The notes: generated from the sequence alone by a model not told the origin. DNA of 5,030 bases from Beijerinckiaceae bacterium (GCA_947458675.1 CANHAW010000180.1:1-5030), one strand, 5' to 3'; positions 1-5,030 are shown, numbered from the stretch's first letter. Program-made: numbers and translations.

Positions 1-48
1 GGATGAGGGGTTACAAACTCTCCGGCTGAAATCGTAACCCCCTCATCC
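1..48. repeat. Inverted repeat: cut-off repeat end facing the next copy
   Basis: Bases 1-14 are complementary to 34-48 with one extra C in the right arm, giving a 14-bp stem around a loop of about 19 nt. The first ten bases (ggatgagggg) are exactly the reverse complement of the outer end of the complete repeat at 39-88. I therefore read 1-10 as the tail of a + oriented copy whose body lies upstream of the window, facing an inverted copy. The pairing is seen directly; the existence of the upstream body is inferred. A plain terminator stem for the gene upstream is another possible reading, but no T-tract follows. Confidence 0.6.
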
Positions 49-88
49 GTCATGCTTCGCATGCCACCTTCTCCCCTTGGGAGAAGGA
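39..88 (-). repeat. 50-bp two-hairpin intergenic repeat, copy 1 (RIME-like)
   Basis: The element starts with cccctcatccg and holds two hairpins: 51-55 with 59-63 (5 bp, loop ttc), and 67-75 with 79-87 (9 bp, loop ctt). It matches the copy at 4075-4124 at 44 of 50 positions. Four of the six differences are two compensated base-pair swaps in the first stem, and the other two fall in the loops. The layout resembles the palindromic intergenic elements known from Rhizobium and Sinorhizobium (RIME class); that family name is my inference. It ends 19 nt before the ctaB start, so it would lie in the ctaB leader if transcription comes from upstream. It encodes no protein. Confidence 0.85.
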
Positions 89-95
89 GAAAACC

Positions 96-100
96 AAAGG
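96..100 (+). promoter_or_regulatory. Ribosome-binding site of ctaB
   Basis: The sequence aaagg ends 7 nt before the ATG at 108. A stronger purine run, agaaggag at 82-89, belongs to the repeat stem and is too far away (18 nt) to be the main site. The four bases aacc at 92-95 could pair with ggtt at 99-102 and weakly mask the site. Confidence 0.5.
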
Positions 101-107
101 TTGGTTC

Positions 108-1043
108 ATGAGTCTGGTCACGGGACACGAAATCAGCGACCTGCGGATCTCCGTTGCGGGGCCGAAGGATTATTTCGCGCTGCTCAAGCCGCGCGTCATG
201 TCGCTTGTCGTGCTGACGGCTTTGGCCGGCATGATGATCGAGCCCGGAAAAGTGCATCCGCTGATCGGCTTTGTGTCGCTGCTCGCCATTGCGGTTGGCG
301 CTGGCGCATCGGGCGCTCTGAACATGTGGTATGACGCCGATATTGACGCCAAAATGGGGCGCACAGCGCAGCGGCCGATCCCCGCGGGGCGCGTTCTTCC
401 CAATGAGGCTCTGGGCTTTGGCCTCTTCCTGTCGGCTTTCTCCGTTTTGACGCTGGGTCTTGTCGCCAATTGGCTGGCCGCCGGCCTGCTCGCCTTCACG
501 ATTTTCTTCTATGCCGTCATCTACACAATGTGGCTGAAGCGCTGGACGCCGCAGAACATTGTCATCGGCGGCGCTGCCGGCGCATTGCCTCCCGTTGTCG
601 CCTGCGCGGCTGTCACGGGTTCGGTGAGTCTGGCCAGCATCGTCCTTTTCGCCATTATCTTCATCTGGACGCCGCCGCATTTCTGGGCGCTCGCCATTGC
701 CAAGGCCGGCGATTACGGCCGCGCCGGCGTGCCGATGATGCCCAATGTCAAAGGCGAGAAACACACACGGTTCGAGATGCTGGTCTATACGGCCATTATG
801 GCGCCGGCCGGTGTCGTCCCCGCCCTGCTCGGACATGCCAGCATTGCCTATGGTGTGATTGCAGCCATTGCCGGCGCTTTCATGCTGCACCTCGCCATTC
901 AGGTCTGGCGCGCAAAAGATGCCGACGATGCCGACAAGCCCTGCAAGAAATTGTTTGGCTTTTCGATCCTCTATCTCTTCCTTTTGTTTGGCGTGATCGT
1001 CGTTGAAAATACGATTGTCACGGCGTTGCGGACATTCGGCTGA
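108..1043 (+). CDS. ctaB: Protoheme IX farnesyltransferase (heme O synthase)
   Basis: This UbiA-family integral membrane prenyltransferase of 311 residues adds a farnesyl group to heme b to give heme O, which is then oxidised to heme A for cytochrome c oxidase. The usual signatures are visible: the N-terminal [11 protein letters not shown] (26-35), the first Asp-rich prenyl-diphosphate/Mg site N72-MWYDADID with D76 and D80, followed by [12 protein letters not shown] (85-96), then [11 protein letters not shown] (187-197) and [11 protein letters not shown] (202-212). Long hydrophobic segments throughout fit the roughly nine helices of the family, and the length is normal. The ATG at 108 is preceded by aaagg at 7 nt spacing. 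The gene is followed after 5 nt by coxF and then ctaG, the usual alphaproteobacterial oxidase-assembly order. It is also named cyoE, or coxE in Bradyrhizobium. Confidence 0.97.
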   Translation: MSLVTGHEISDLRISVAGPKDYFALLKPRVMSLVVLTALAGMMIEPGKVHPLIGFVSLLAIAVGAGASGALNMWYDADIDAKMGRTAQRPIPAGRVLPNEALGFGLFLSAFSVLTLGLVANWLAAGLLAFTIFFYAVIYTMWLKRWTPQNIVIGGAAGALPPVVACAAVTGSVSLASIVLFAIIFIWTPPHFWALAIAKAGDYGRAGVPMMPNVKGEKHTRFEMLVYTAIMAPAGVVPALLGHASIAYGVIAAIAGAFMLHLAIQVWRAKDADDADKPCKKLFGFSILYLFLLFGVIVVENTIVTALRTFG

Positions 1044-1046
1044 AGG
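1042..1046 (+). promoter_or_regulatory. Ribosome-binding site of coxF, overlapping the ctaB stop
   Basis: The sequence gaagg overlaps the ctaB stop codon (1041-1043) and continues as gtgat, a good match to the anti-Shine-Dalgarno. It lies only 2 nt before the ATG at 1049 but 8 nt before an in-frame GTG at 1055. By spacing, GTG 1055 is the better start (56 residues); by codon, ATG 1049 is (58 residues). Confidence 0.5.
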
Positions 1047-1048
1047 TG

Positions 1049-1225
1049 ATGAGCGTGACCGAACAAAATCATGAGCAGAATGGCGTGCGGCTCACGCCCG
1101 AACAGGCAAAGAGCCGTCGCGCGCGCAACATTGCCATTGCTGTAATTGTCGCAGCGCTTGTTGTGATCTTTTATGCCATAACCATCGTGAAACTTGGCCC
1201 GAACGTTCTTTTGAAACCGAACTGA
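1049..1225 (+). CDS. coxF: CoxF-like small membrane protein of the cytochrome oxidase cluster
   Basis: A 58-residue frame fills the gap between ctaB and ctaG almost completely, with 5 nt on the left and 8 nt on the right. It has a polar N-terminus, a basic stretch with the motif LTPEQAKSRRARN (16-28), one transmembrane helix from about 28 to 47, and a short tail with TIVKLGPNV (45-53). A small single-helix protein with this basic-then-hydrophobic layout and a VTIVKLGP-like end is known at this position in Rhizobiales, where it is called CoxF; its biochemical role is not established. By position I infer help in oxidase assembly, perhaps beside CtaG. The start is uncertain between ATG 1049 and GTG 1055. 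The stop codon overlaps the ctaG ribosome-binding site, suggesting coupled translation. Confidence 0.85.
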   Translation: MSVTEQNHEQNGVRLTPEQAKSRRARNIAIAVIVAALVVIFYAITIVKLGPNVLLKPN

Positions 1226-1233
1226 GGCAAGCC

Positions 1234-1818
1234 ATGATTGAAGCAAACCCTGCATCGGATCTTCAGCGCCGTCATCGCCGTGTGGCGACTTATGTCGTCT
1301 GCGTGGTCTTCAGCATGGTCGGCCTCGCCTATGCTTCTGTGCCGCTCTATGAATTGTTTTGCCGGGTGACCGGCTATGGCGGCACGCCGAAGATCGCCCA
1401 ATCCGAATCCGGGTTGCGCGGCAATAAAATTCTCACCGTCCGCCTCGATGCCAATATTGCCTCGGATCTGCCCTGGATCTTCGAGCCGGATGTGCCCTCG
1501 ATCAAATTGCGCACGGGCGAGACGGCGACGGTCTTCTACAAAGTCCGCAACCGCTCCGACAAAGCGACGGTCGGCATTGCCGGCTATAATGTCGCGCCCG
1601 ACCGTGCCGGAATGTTTTTCAACAAGATTGCCTGCTTCTGCTTCAACGAGCAGGTTCTGGGTCCGGGCGAGAGCATGGACATGCCGGTCGTCTTTTATCT
1701 CGACCCCAAGCTCGAGACCGACGAAATCATGAAATATTCGGACATGGTGACCATGTCCTATACTTTCTACGCATCGAAAACGCCGGTTGCTGCCGTGAAA
1801 GGCAAGCCTGCGCTTTAA
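1234..1818 (+). CDS. ctaG: Cytochrome c oxidase assembly protein CtaG/Cox11 (CuB copper chaperone)
   Basis: This 194-residue Cox11-family protein inserts copper at the CuB centre of oxidase subunit I. It has a short basic cytoplasmic start, one transmembrane helix (about 17-37), the signature ASVPLYELFCRVTGYGGT (34-51) with conserved C43, and a periplasmic immunoglobulin-like beta domain. The copper-binding CFCF motif is at 134-137 (C134, C136) within FFNKIACFCFNEQ, and the family's C-terminal YTFYASK is at 176-182. Length and motifs are intact. A gagg at 1224-1227 sits 6 nt before the ATG and overlaps the coxF stop codon. The tight spacing places it in one transcript with ctaB and coxF. This is not the unrelated Bacillus CtaG (caa3 assembly factor). 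Confidence 0.97.
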   Translation: MIEANPASDLQRRHRRVATYVVCVVFSMVGLAYASVPLYELFCRVTGYGGTPKIAQSESGLRGNKILTVRLDANIASDLPWIFEPDVPSIKLRTGETATVFYKVRNRSDKATVGIAGYNVAPDRAGMFFNKIACFCFNEQVLGPGESMDMPVVFYLDPKLETDEIMKYSDMVTMSYTFYASKTPVAAVKGKPAL

Positions 1819-1951
1819 AGGCGGAGAAGCCGTCTTGACCCCTGTGATCGAACAGGGCAAAGGGCGTGGATGAGATTGCGCCGGGCAGGGTCCCGGAGCG
1901 GATATGAGGTGGCCGCGAGGCCAAACATAAAAGACGTCAAAGGAAGCTGTC
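1819..1951 (+). other. Structured spacer between ctaG and ctaE
   Basis: These 133 nt hold three small possible hairpins in a row: 1840-1845 with 1852-1857 (6 bp), 1881-1885 with 1892-1896 (5 bp), and 1910-1914 with 1919-1923 (5 bp closed by a gcga tetraloop of the GNRA type). None has a T-tract, so none looks like an intrinsic terminator. The ctaE ribosome-binding site aaagga (1939-1944) ends 7 nt before its ATG. A short frame at 1870-1968 is discussed in the findings. No convincing promoter was found, although cttgac at 1834-1839 would fit a -35 box. Confidence 0.5.
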
Positions 1952-2815
1952 ATGGCCGACGCGCATAGCAAACCGAACCACGACTACCACCTCGTAGACC
2001 CGAGCCCCTGGCCGCTCGTCGGCTCGATCGCCGCCTTCCTTTCTGCCGTCGGCGCGGTCATGTGGATGAAGGGCATGACCATGTTCGGCCTCAAGGCCGG
2101 CCCTTACCTGTTCGGCGCGGGCATGATCGGCATTTTGTATGTCATGGCCGCCTGGTGGGCCGATGTCGTGAAGGAAGCCGAGAGCGGCTTCCATACGCGC
2201 GTCGTGCAGATGCATCACCGCTACGGCATGATCCTGTTCATCGCCTCCGAAATAATGTTCTTCGTCGCCTGGTTCTGGGCCTTCTTCGATGCGAGCCTGT
2301 TCGCCAATGAAGCGCAGCAATATTCGCGCGTCGAATTCACCGGCGGCGTCTGGCCGCCCAAGGGCACGGAAGTCTTCGACCCCTGGCACCTGCCGCTCCT
2401 CAACACGCTCATTCTGCTGACCTCCGGCACGACCGTGACCTGGGCGCATCACGCGCTGCTGCATGGCGATCGCGACGGTCTCAAAAAGGGCCTGTGGCTG
2501 ACCGTGCTTCTCGGCGCACTGTTCAGCGTCGTGCAGGTCTATGAATATATGCACGCCTCTTTCGGCTTCAAAGGCTCGATCTATGGCGCGACATTCTTCA
2601 TGGCGACCGGCTTCCATGGTTTCCATGTTCTCGTCGGCACGATCTTCCTGCTCGTTTGCCTGATGCGCGCCAATGCCGGCCACTTCACGCAGAAGCAGCA
2701 TCTCGGCTTCGAATTCGCCGCCTGGTACTGGCACTTCGTTGACGTGGTCTGGCTCTTCCTCTTTGCCGCCATTTACGTATGGGGCGGCTGGGGTGCCAAG
2801 ATCGCCCTTCATTGA
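1952..2815 (+). CDS. ctaE: Cytochrome c oxidase subunit III
   Basis: Subunit III of the aa3-type heme-copper oxidase, 287 residues, is an inner-membrane protein that stabilises the catalytic core and supports proton uptake. The N-terminus [16 protein letters not shown] (10-25) is the family's typical opening. Helix III carries [15 protein letters not shown] (98-112) with the conserved membrane glutamate E100. Further signatures are [13 protein letters not shown] (157-169), [13 protein letters not shown] (221-233) and the end [14 protein letters not shown] (258-271). The hydrophobic pattern fits seven helices and the length is normal. The start has aaagga at 7 nt. An intrinsic terminator begins 20 nt after the stop, so this is probably the last gene of the main oxidase transcript. 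It is also called coxC. Confidence 0.98.
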   Translation: MADAHSKPNHDYHLVDPSPWPLVGSIAAFLSAVGAVMWMKGMTMFGLKAGPYLFGAGMIGILYVMAAWWADVVKEAESGFHTRVVQMHHRYGMILFIASEIMFFVAWFWAFFDASLFANEAQQYSRVEFTGGVWPPKGTEVFDPWHLPLLNTLILLTSGTTVTWAHHALLHGDRDGLKKGLWLTVLLGALFSVVQVYEYMHASFGFKGSIYGATFFMATGFHGFHVLVGTIFLLVCLMRANAGHFTQKQHLGFEFAAWYWHFVDVVWLFLFAAIYVWGGWGAKIALH

Positions 2816-2835
2816 GATGGGCACGAAATGACGAC

Positions 2836-2865
2836 GGGGCGGCCTAGTGCCGCCCCTTTGCTTTT
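2836..2865 (+). terminator. Intrinsic terminator after ctaE
   Basis: A perfect 8-bp GC stem (2836-2843 ggggcggc with 2849-2856 gccgcccc, loop ctagt) is followed at once by tttgctttt (2857-2865). It lies 20 nt after the ctaE stop and only 13 nt before the DUF983 start. The T-tract lies on the + side only, so it acts on + strand transcripts. Its presence also argues against starting the next gene at the in-frame ATG at 2828, whose coding would run through the stem. Confidence 0.85.
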
Positions 2866-2868
2866 GAT

Positions 2869-2873
2869 GGAGG
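2869..2873 (+). promoter_or_regulatory. Ribosome-binding site that sets the DUF983 start
   Basis: A strong ggagg lies 5 nt before the ATG at 2879. The in-frame alternatives, ATG 2828 and ATG 2867, have no comparable site, and the first would be translated through the terminator stem. Confidence 0.8.
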
Positions 2874-2878
2874 CCCGC

Positions 2879-3256
2879 ATGGCGCAGGATGATCTCTACC
2901 CGCCGCAATCGCCCTATCATGTCGGGCTCAGGGGCCTTTGTCCGCGCTGCGGGCAGGGACATTTGTTCAAGGGATTTATTGACGTGGCCCCGCAATGCGA
3001 CAGTTGCGGCATGACATTCGACTTTGCCGATGCGGGTGACGGCCCGGCTGTCTTCGTCATTCTCTTCACCGGCTTCATCGTGCTGGGATTGGCCCTCTGG
3101 GTCGAGATTAAATATGAGCCGCCCATCTGGCTGCATCTGACAATCTTTCTGCCGATGGTTCTCGTTGTTGTTCTGGGCATGTTGCGGCCGCTCAAAGGCC
3201 TGCTGATCGCGCTCCAATATCGCAACAAGGCCGAACAGGGGCGGCTCGTCCCGTGA
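2879..3256 (+). CDS. DUF983 family zinc-ribbon membrane protein
   Basis: The product has 125 residues. An N-terminal zinc ribbon is formed by C21-PRC24 (in GLCPRCGQGHLFKGF) and C40-DSC43, and is followed by FDFADAGDGPAVFV (47-60). Two transmembrane helices follow (about 57-76 and 84-102), and a basic end RPLKGLLIALQYRNKA (103-118). This matches the DUF983 family, whose function is not proven. In alphaproteobacteria it recurrently sits between ctaE and surf1, which suggests a part in oxidase assembly, perhaps metal or heme handling; that is inference from position. The start at 2879 is chosen for its ggagg site. The stop overlaps the surf1 GTG by 4 nt, so the two are probably translated together. 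An in-frame extension to 2828 (142 residues) is unlikely. Confidence 0.93.
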   Translation: MAQDDLYPPQSPYHVGLRGLCPRCGQGHLFKGFIDVAPQCDSCGMTFDFADAGDGPAVFVILFTGFIVLGLALWVEIKYEPPIWLHLTIFLPMVLVVVLGMLRPLKGLLIALQYRNKAEQGRLVP

Positions 3257-4032
3257 CTTCGAACGTGGCGTCAAAATCGGCGAGCTGGAAAATGCTTGTC
3301 GCGCTTGGCCTGGCATTGGCAGCTTTGGCGCTGCTCATCTCGCTCGGCACCTGGCAGATGCACCGGCTTGCCTGGAAGGAAGAGCTGATCGCGCGGATCG
3401 AGGCGCGTATTCATGCAGCACCCACCGCCCTGCCGGCTGAATCCGAATGGGCGGCCCTGCGCCCCGAGGATTACGAATATCGCCGCATCAGCTTGAGCGG
3501 TACATTCGACCACGGGCGCGAAATTCACGTCTTCCGCGCTTCCGGGCCGAATGAGGGTGTGTCGCGCCCCGGCTATCTGATCGTCACGCCCCTGCGGCTG
3601 CGCGAGGGGGCCATTGTGCTGGTCACACGCGGCTTCGTGCCCGAGGACAAGCGCGACCCTTCCACGCGCGCAGCAGGCCAGATCGCCGGCGAGGTCACGA
3701 TCACGGGCCTCATGCGCGCGCCCGAGCCCCGCAATGCCTTCACCCCCGCCGACGATCCCGCCCGCGGGGCCTGGTTCACCCGCGACACGGGGCTGATTGC
3801 CGCCCATCTGCAACTGGAGCGGGCCGCCCCCTTCTCCGTGGATGCCGATGCCACACCCAATCCCGGTGGCTGGCCGCGCGGCGGCGCCACCGTCATCGCC
3901 ATCAAGAACGACCACCTCTCCTATGCTTTGACCTGGTACGGGCTGGCGGCGACGCTGGTCGCGGTCTTGGCCTTGGTGCTGTGGCGGCGGCGCAATTCCC
4001 TCTCCCGGAGGGAGAGGGCGGACCCGGCATAG
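3253..4032 (+). CDS. surf1: SURF1 family cytochrome oxidase biogenesis protein
   Basis: The 259-residue product belongs to the SURF1/Shy1 family, which helps insert heme A into subunit I. It has the two-helix layout of the family: an N-terminal helix (about 14-31) followed by LGTWQMHRLAWKEELI (31-46), a large periplasmic part with RRISLSGTFDHGREI (77-91) and VTRGFVPEDKR (124-134), and the C-terminal signature NDHLSYALTWYGLA (219-232) leading into the second helix (228-244). The start is GTG at 3253, overlapping the previous stop as GTGA; its own ribosome site is weak (agggg, 11 nt away), so coupling is likely. ATG at 3292 (residue 14) is a possible alternative. Residues 249-259 and the stop are read from a palindromic repeat (3997-4049), so this tail is probably acquired. 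Confidence 0.95.
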   Translation: MTSNVASKSASWKMLVALGLALAALALLISLGTWQMHRLAWKEELIARIEARIHAAPTALPAESEWAALRPEDYEYRRISLSGTFDHGREIHVFRASGPNEGVSRPGYLIVTPLRLREGAIVLVTRGFVPEDKRDPSTRAAGQIAGEVTITGLMRAPEPRNAFTPADDPARGAWFTRDTGLIAAHLQLERAAPFSVDADATPNPGGWPRGGATVIAIKNDHLSYALTWYGLAATLVAVLALVLWRRRNSLSRRERADPA

Positions 4033-4049
4033 CCGAGCCGGGTGAGGGG
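3997..4049 (+). repeat. Two-hairpin repeat, diverged copy, overlapping the surf1 3' end
   Basis: Hairpin one is 3998-4006 with 4010-4018 (9 bp, loop gga); hairpin two is 4022-4028 with 4037-4043 (7 bp, loop atagccga); the element ends tgagggg. This is the same plan as the reverse complement of the copy at 4075-4124: a ccctctccc/gggagaggg-type stem, a GC hairpin, then tgagggg. In the first stem one C-G pair here is a T-A pair in the other copy. The surf1 stop codon (4030-4032) lies in the loop of hairpin two. It is oriented opposite to the next copy, with the gagggg ends facing across 25 nt. Confidence 0.75.
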
Positions 4050-4074
4050 CTCCCGATCGCCATTTGCGGCCCGG

Positions 4075-4124
4075 CCCCTCATCCGTCGCGCTCCGCGCGC
4101 CACCTTCTCCCCATGGGAGAAGGA
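4075..4124 (-). repeat. 50-bp two-hairpin intergenic repeat, copy 2 (RIME-like)
   Basis: This is the partner of the copy at 39-88, with 44 of 50 bases identical. Its hairpins are 4087-4091 with 4095-4099 (5 bp, loop tcc) and 4103-4111 with 4115-4123 (9 bp, loop cat). Its outer end gcccctca (4074-4081) is complementary to tgaggggc (4043-4050), the end of the preceding copy, so the two copies could fold back on each other. There is no T-tract after either stem, so intrinsic termination is not indicated. Confidence 0.85.
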
Positions 4125-4129
4125 CGCAC

Positions 4130-4180
4130 CCGATCATTGCACGCTATCCCGCGTTTCGTGCTAACAGAGCGCCGATCATT
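4130..4180. repeat. 9-bp direct repeats upstream of thrC
   Basis: The word ccgatcatt occurs at 4130-4138 and again at 4172-4180, 42 bp apart, which is about four helical turns. The second copy ends just before the thrC ribosome-binding site. The repeat is seen directly; a role as a regulator site is only a possibility, and chance is not excluded. Confidence 0.4.
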
Positions 4181-4181
4181 C

Positions 4182-4186
4182 GAGGA
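4182..4186 (+). promoter_or_regulatory. Ribosome-binding site that sets the thrC GTG start
   Basis: The sequence gagga lies 6 nt before the GTG at 4193. No ATG in the right frame lies nearby, and the protein that begins here opens with the family's usual first residues, so the GTG start is well supported. Confidence 0.75.
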
Positions 4187-4192
4187 CCAGAA

Positions 4193-5030
4193 GTGAACTA
4201 TCTTTCCACCCGCGGCGAAGCCCCCGTTCTTTCCTTCACCGAGGCCCTGCTGGCAGGGCTGGCGCGCGATGGGGGGCTCTATGTGCCCCAGTCCTACCCA
4301 CAGCTCACGCAAGCCGAGATCGCGGGCTTTGCCGGCCTGTCCTATGCCGAAGTTGCCGAGAGCGTCATCGGGCCGTTCACGGGAGCGGAAATCGATGCGC
4401 ATGATTTCAGCCAGATGGTGCATGAGGCCTATGGCACGTTCCGCCATTGCGCCGTCGCGCCGCTGACGCAGATCGGCGACAATCTCTTCATCCTTGAACT
4501 CTTCCATGGCCCGACTCTCGCCTTCAAGGATGTGGCGATGCAATTGCTCGGGCGCATGATGGATCATGTGCTGAAAAAGCAGGGCAAGCGCGCGACCATT
4601 GTCGGCGCCACATCGGGCGACACGGGTGCTGCCGCGATCGAGGCCTTTCGCGGGCTCGAACAGGTCGATGTCTTCATCATGTATCCACATGGCCGCGTGT
4701 CGGATGTGCAGCGCCGCCAGATGACGACGGTGGAGGGCGACAATATTCACACGATTGCGCTCGAAGGCACATTCGACGATTGCCAGGCCATTCTGAAAGG
4801 CCTGTTCAACAATCACGCCTTCCGCGACGGGATCGGTCTGTCGGGCGTGAATTCGATCAATTGGGCGCGCGTCGTAGCGCAGATCGTCTATTATTTCACC
4901 TCCGCCGTCGTGCTCGGCGCGCCCCATCGCAAAGTCTCCTTTGCCGTGCCCACAGGCAATTTCGGCGATATTCTTGCCGGCTATGCCGCCAAGCGCATGG
5001 GCCTGCCCATCGAGCGTCTGATCATCGCCA
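4193..5030 (+). CDS. thrC: Threonine synthase, 3' end outside the window
   Basis: The first 279 codons of a PLP-dependent enzyme that turns O-phosphohomoserine into threonine, the last step of threonine synthesis in the cytoplasm. The N-terminus MNYLSTRGEAPVLSF and LLAGLARDGGLYVP (19-32) are typical of bacterial ThrC. The PLP-binding lysine is K112 in ELFHGPTLAFKD (102-113). GATSGDTGAAA (138-148) is the substrate/cofactor loop and PTGNFGDILAGY (253-264) is the phosphate-binding loop. The family is usually about 460-470 residues, so roughly 190 are missing beyond the window; there is no internal stop or frameshift. The start is GTG. It is separated from surf1 by 160 nt containing repeats and is probably transcribed from its own promoter, which I could not identify with confidence. 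Confidence 0.96.
   Translation, partial: MNYLSTRGEAPVLSFTEALLAGLARDGGLYVPQSYPQLTQAEIAGFAGLSYAEVAESVIGPFTGAEIDAHDFSQMVHEAYGTFRHCAVAPLTQIGDNLFILELFHGPTLAFKDVAMQLLGRMMDHVLKKQGKRATIVGATSGDTGAAAIEAFRGLEQVDVFIMYPHGRVSDVQRRQMTTVEGDNIHTIALEGTFDDCQAILKGLFNNHAFRDGIGLSGVNSINWARVVAQIVYYFTSAVVLGAPHRKVSFAVPTGNFGDILAGYAAKRMGLPIERLIIA

Noticed and set aside
77..334. 85-codon + frame starting inside the first repeat
   Set aside because: It overlaps ctaB out of frame and begins in a palindrome; no family features.
1834..1862. Promoter with cttgac as -35 in the ctaG-ctaE spacer
   Set aside because: No acceptable -10 box at 16-19 nt spacing (bases there read gcaaag).
1171..1971. 266-codon open frame on the - strand opposite ctaG
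   Set aside because: The + frame is a full Cox11 with CFCF; the reverse frame has no recognisable domain.
2828..2878. N-terminal extension of the DUF983 protein to ATG 2828
   Set aside because: It would be translated through the terminator stem, lacks a ribosome site and adds non-conserved residues; ggagg points to 2879.
1937..3316. 459-codon open frame on the - strand opposite ctaE and the DUF983 gene
   Set aside because: Its product is rich in H, E, R and Q with no recognisable family, and it lies opposite genes with clear motifs. It is a by-product of GC-biased third codon positions.
3997..4124. Insertion sequence or transposon remnant
   Set aside because: No transposase, no clear terminal inverted repeats beyond the element itself and no target duplication seen; it fits a non-coding palindromic intergenic repeat.
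39..4124. CRISPR array
   Set aside because: The repeats are few, imperfect, 4 kb apart or inverted, and there are no regular spacers or cas genes.
3271..4137. 288-codon open frame on the - strand opposite surf1
   Set aside because: Gly/Arg/Pro-rich shadow of surf1; part of it is simply the translated palindromic repeat.
4137..4167. Promoter ttgcac ... taacag upstream of thrC
   Set aside because: Only about half the consensus bases match in each box and the spacing is 19 nt; too weak to call.
4079..4927. 282-codon open frame on the - strand opposite thrC
   Set aside because: The + strand carries thrC with K112 and the PLP loops; the reverse frame has no family features and runs into the repeat.

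Overview
The window is a stretch of an alphaproteobacterial chromosome, most likely from the Rhizobiales (Hyphomicrobiales). Three things point there: the gene order ctaB - coxF - ctaG - ctaE - DUF983 gene - surf1 - thrC, the GC-rich codon use, and short palindromic repeats of the kind known from rhizobial genomes (RIME-like). The genus cannot be read from the sequence.

Layout, all genes on the + strand. Positions 1-107 hold the end of one intergenic repeat, a spacer and a complete inverted copy of the same repeat, running up to the ctaB ribosome-binding site. Then come ctaB (heme O synthase, 108-1043), a 58-residue CoxF-like membrane protein (1049-1225), ctaG/cox11 (copper chaperone, 1234-1818), a 133-nt structured spacer, and ctaE (cytochrome c oxidase subunit III, 1952-2815). 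A clear intrinsic terminator (2836-2865) follows. A DUF983 zinc-ribbon membrane protein (2879-3256) and surf1 (3253-4032) come next and overlap by 4 nt. A second inverted pair of the repeat (3997-4124) supplies the last codons of surf1. Finally thrC (threonine synthase) starts with GTG at 4193 and runs off the end of the window.

How the genes work together: apart from thrC, every gene belongs or probably belongs to making aa3-type cytochrome c oxidase. CtaB farnesylates heme b to heme O, the precursor of heme A. CtaG delivers copper to the CuB site of subunit I. SURF1 helps place heme A in subunit I. CtaE is a structural subunit. CoxF and the DUF983 protein are small membrane proteins of unproven role that travel with this cluster. 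Subunits I and II (ctaD, ctaC) are expected just upstream, outside the window. ThrC is an unrelated amino-acid biosynthesis gene that is a common neighbour in this order.

I see no new defence, mobile or biosynthetic system here. The gene content is ordinary and well conserved. The points most worth a second look are the repeats: their differences preserve base pairing, they lie as inverted pairs at both ends of the ctaB-surf1 block, and one copy forms the surf1 C-terminus. The terminator placed directly before the DUF983 gene, with no room for a promoter, is also of interest.
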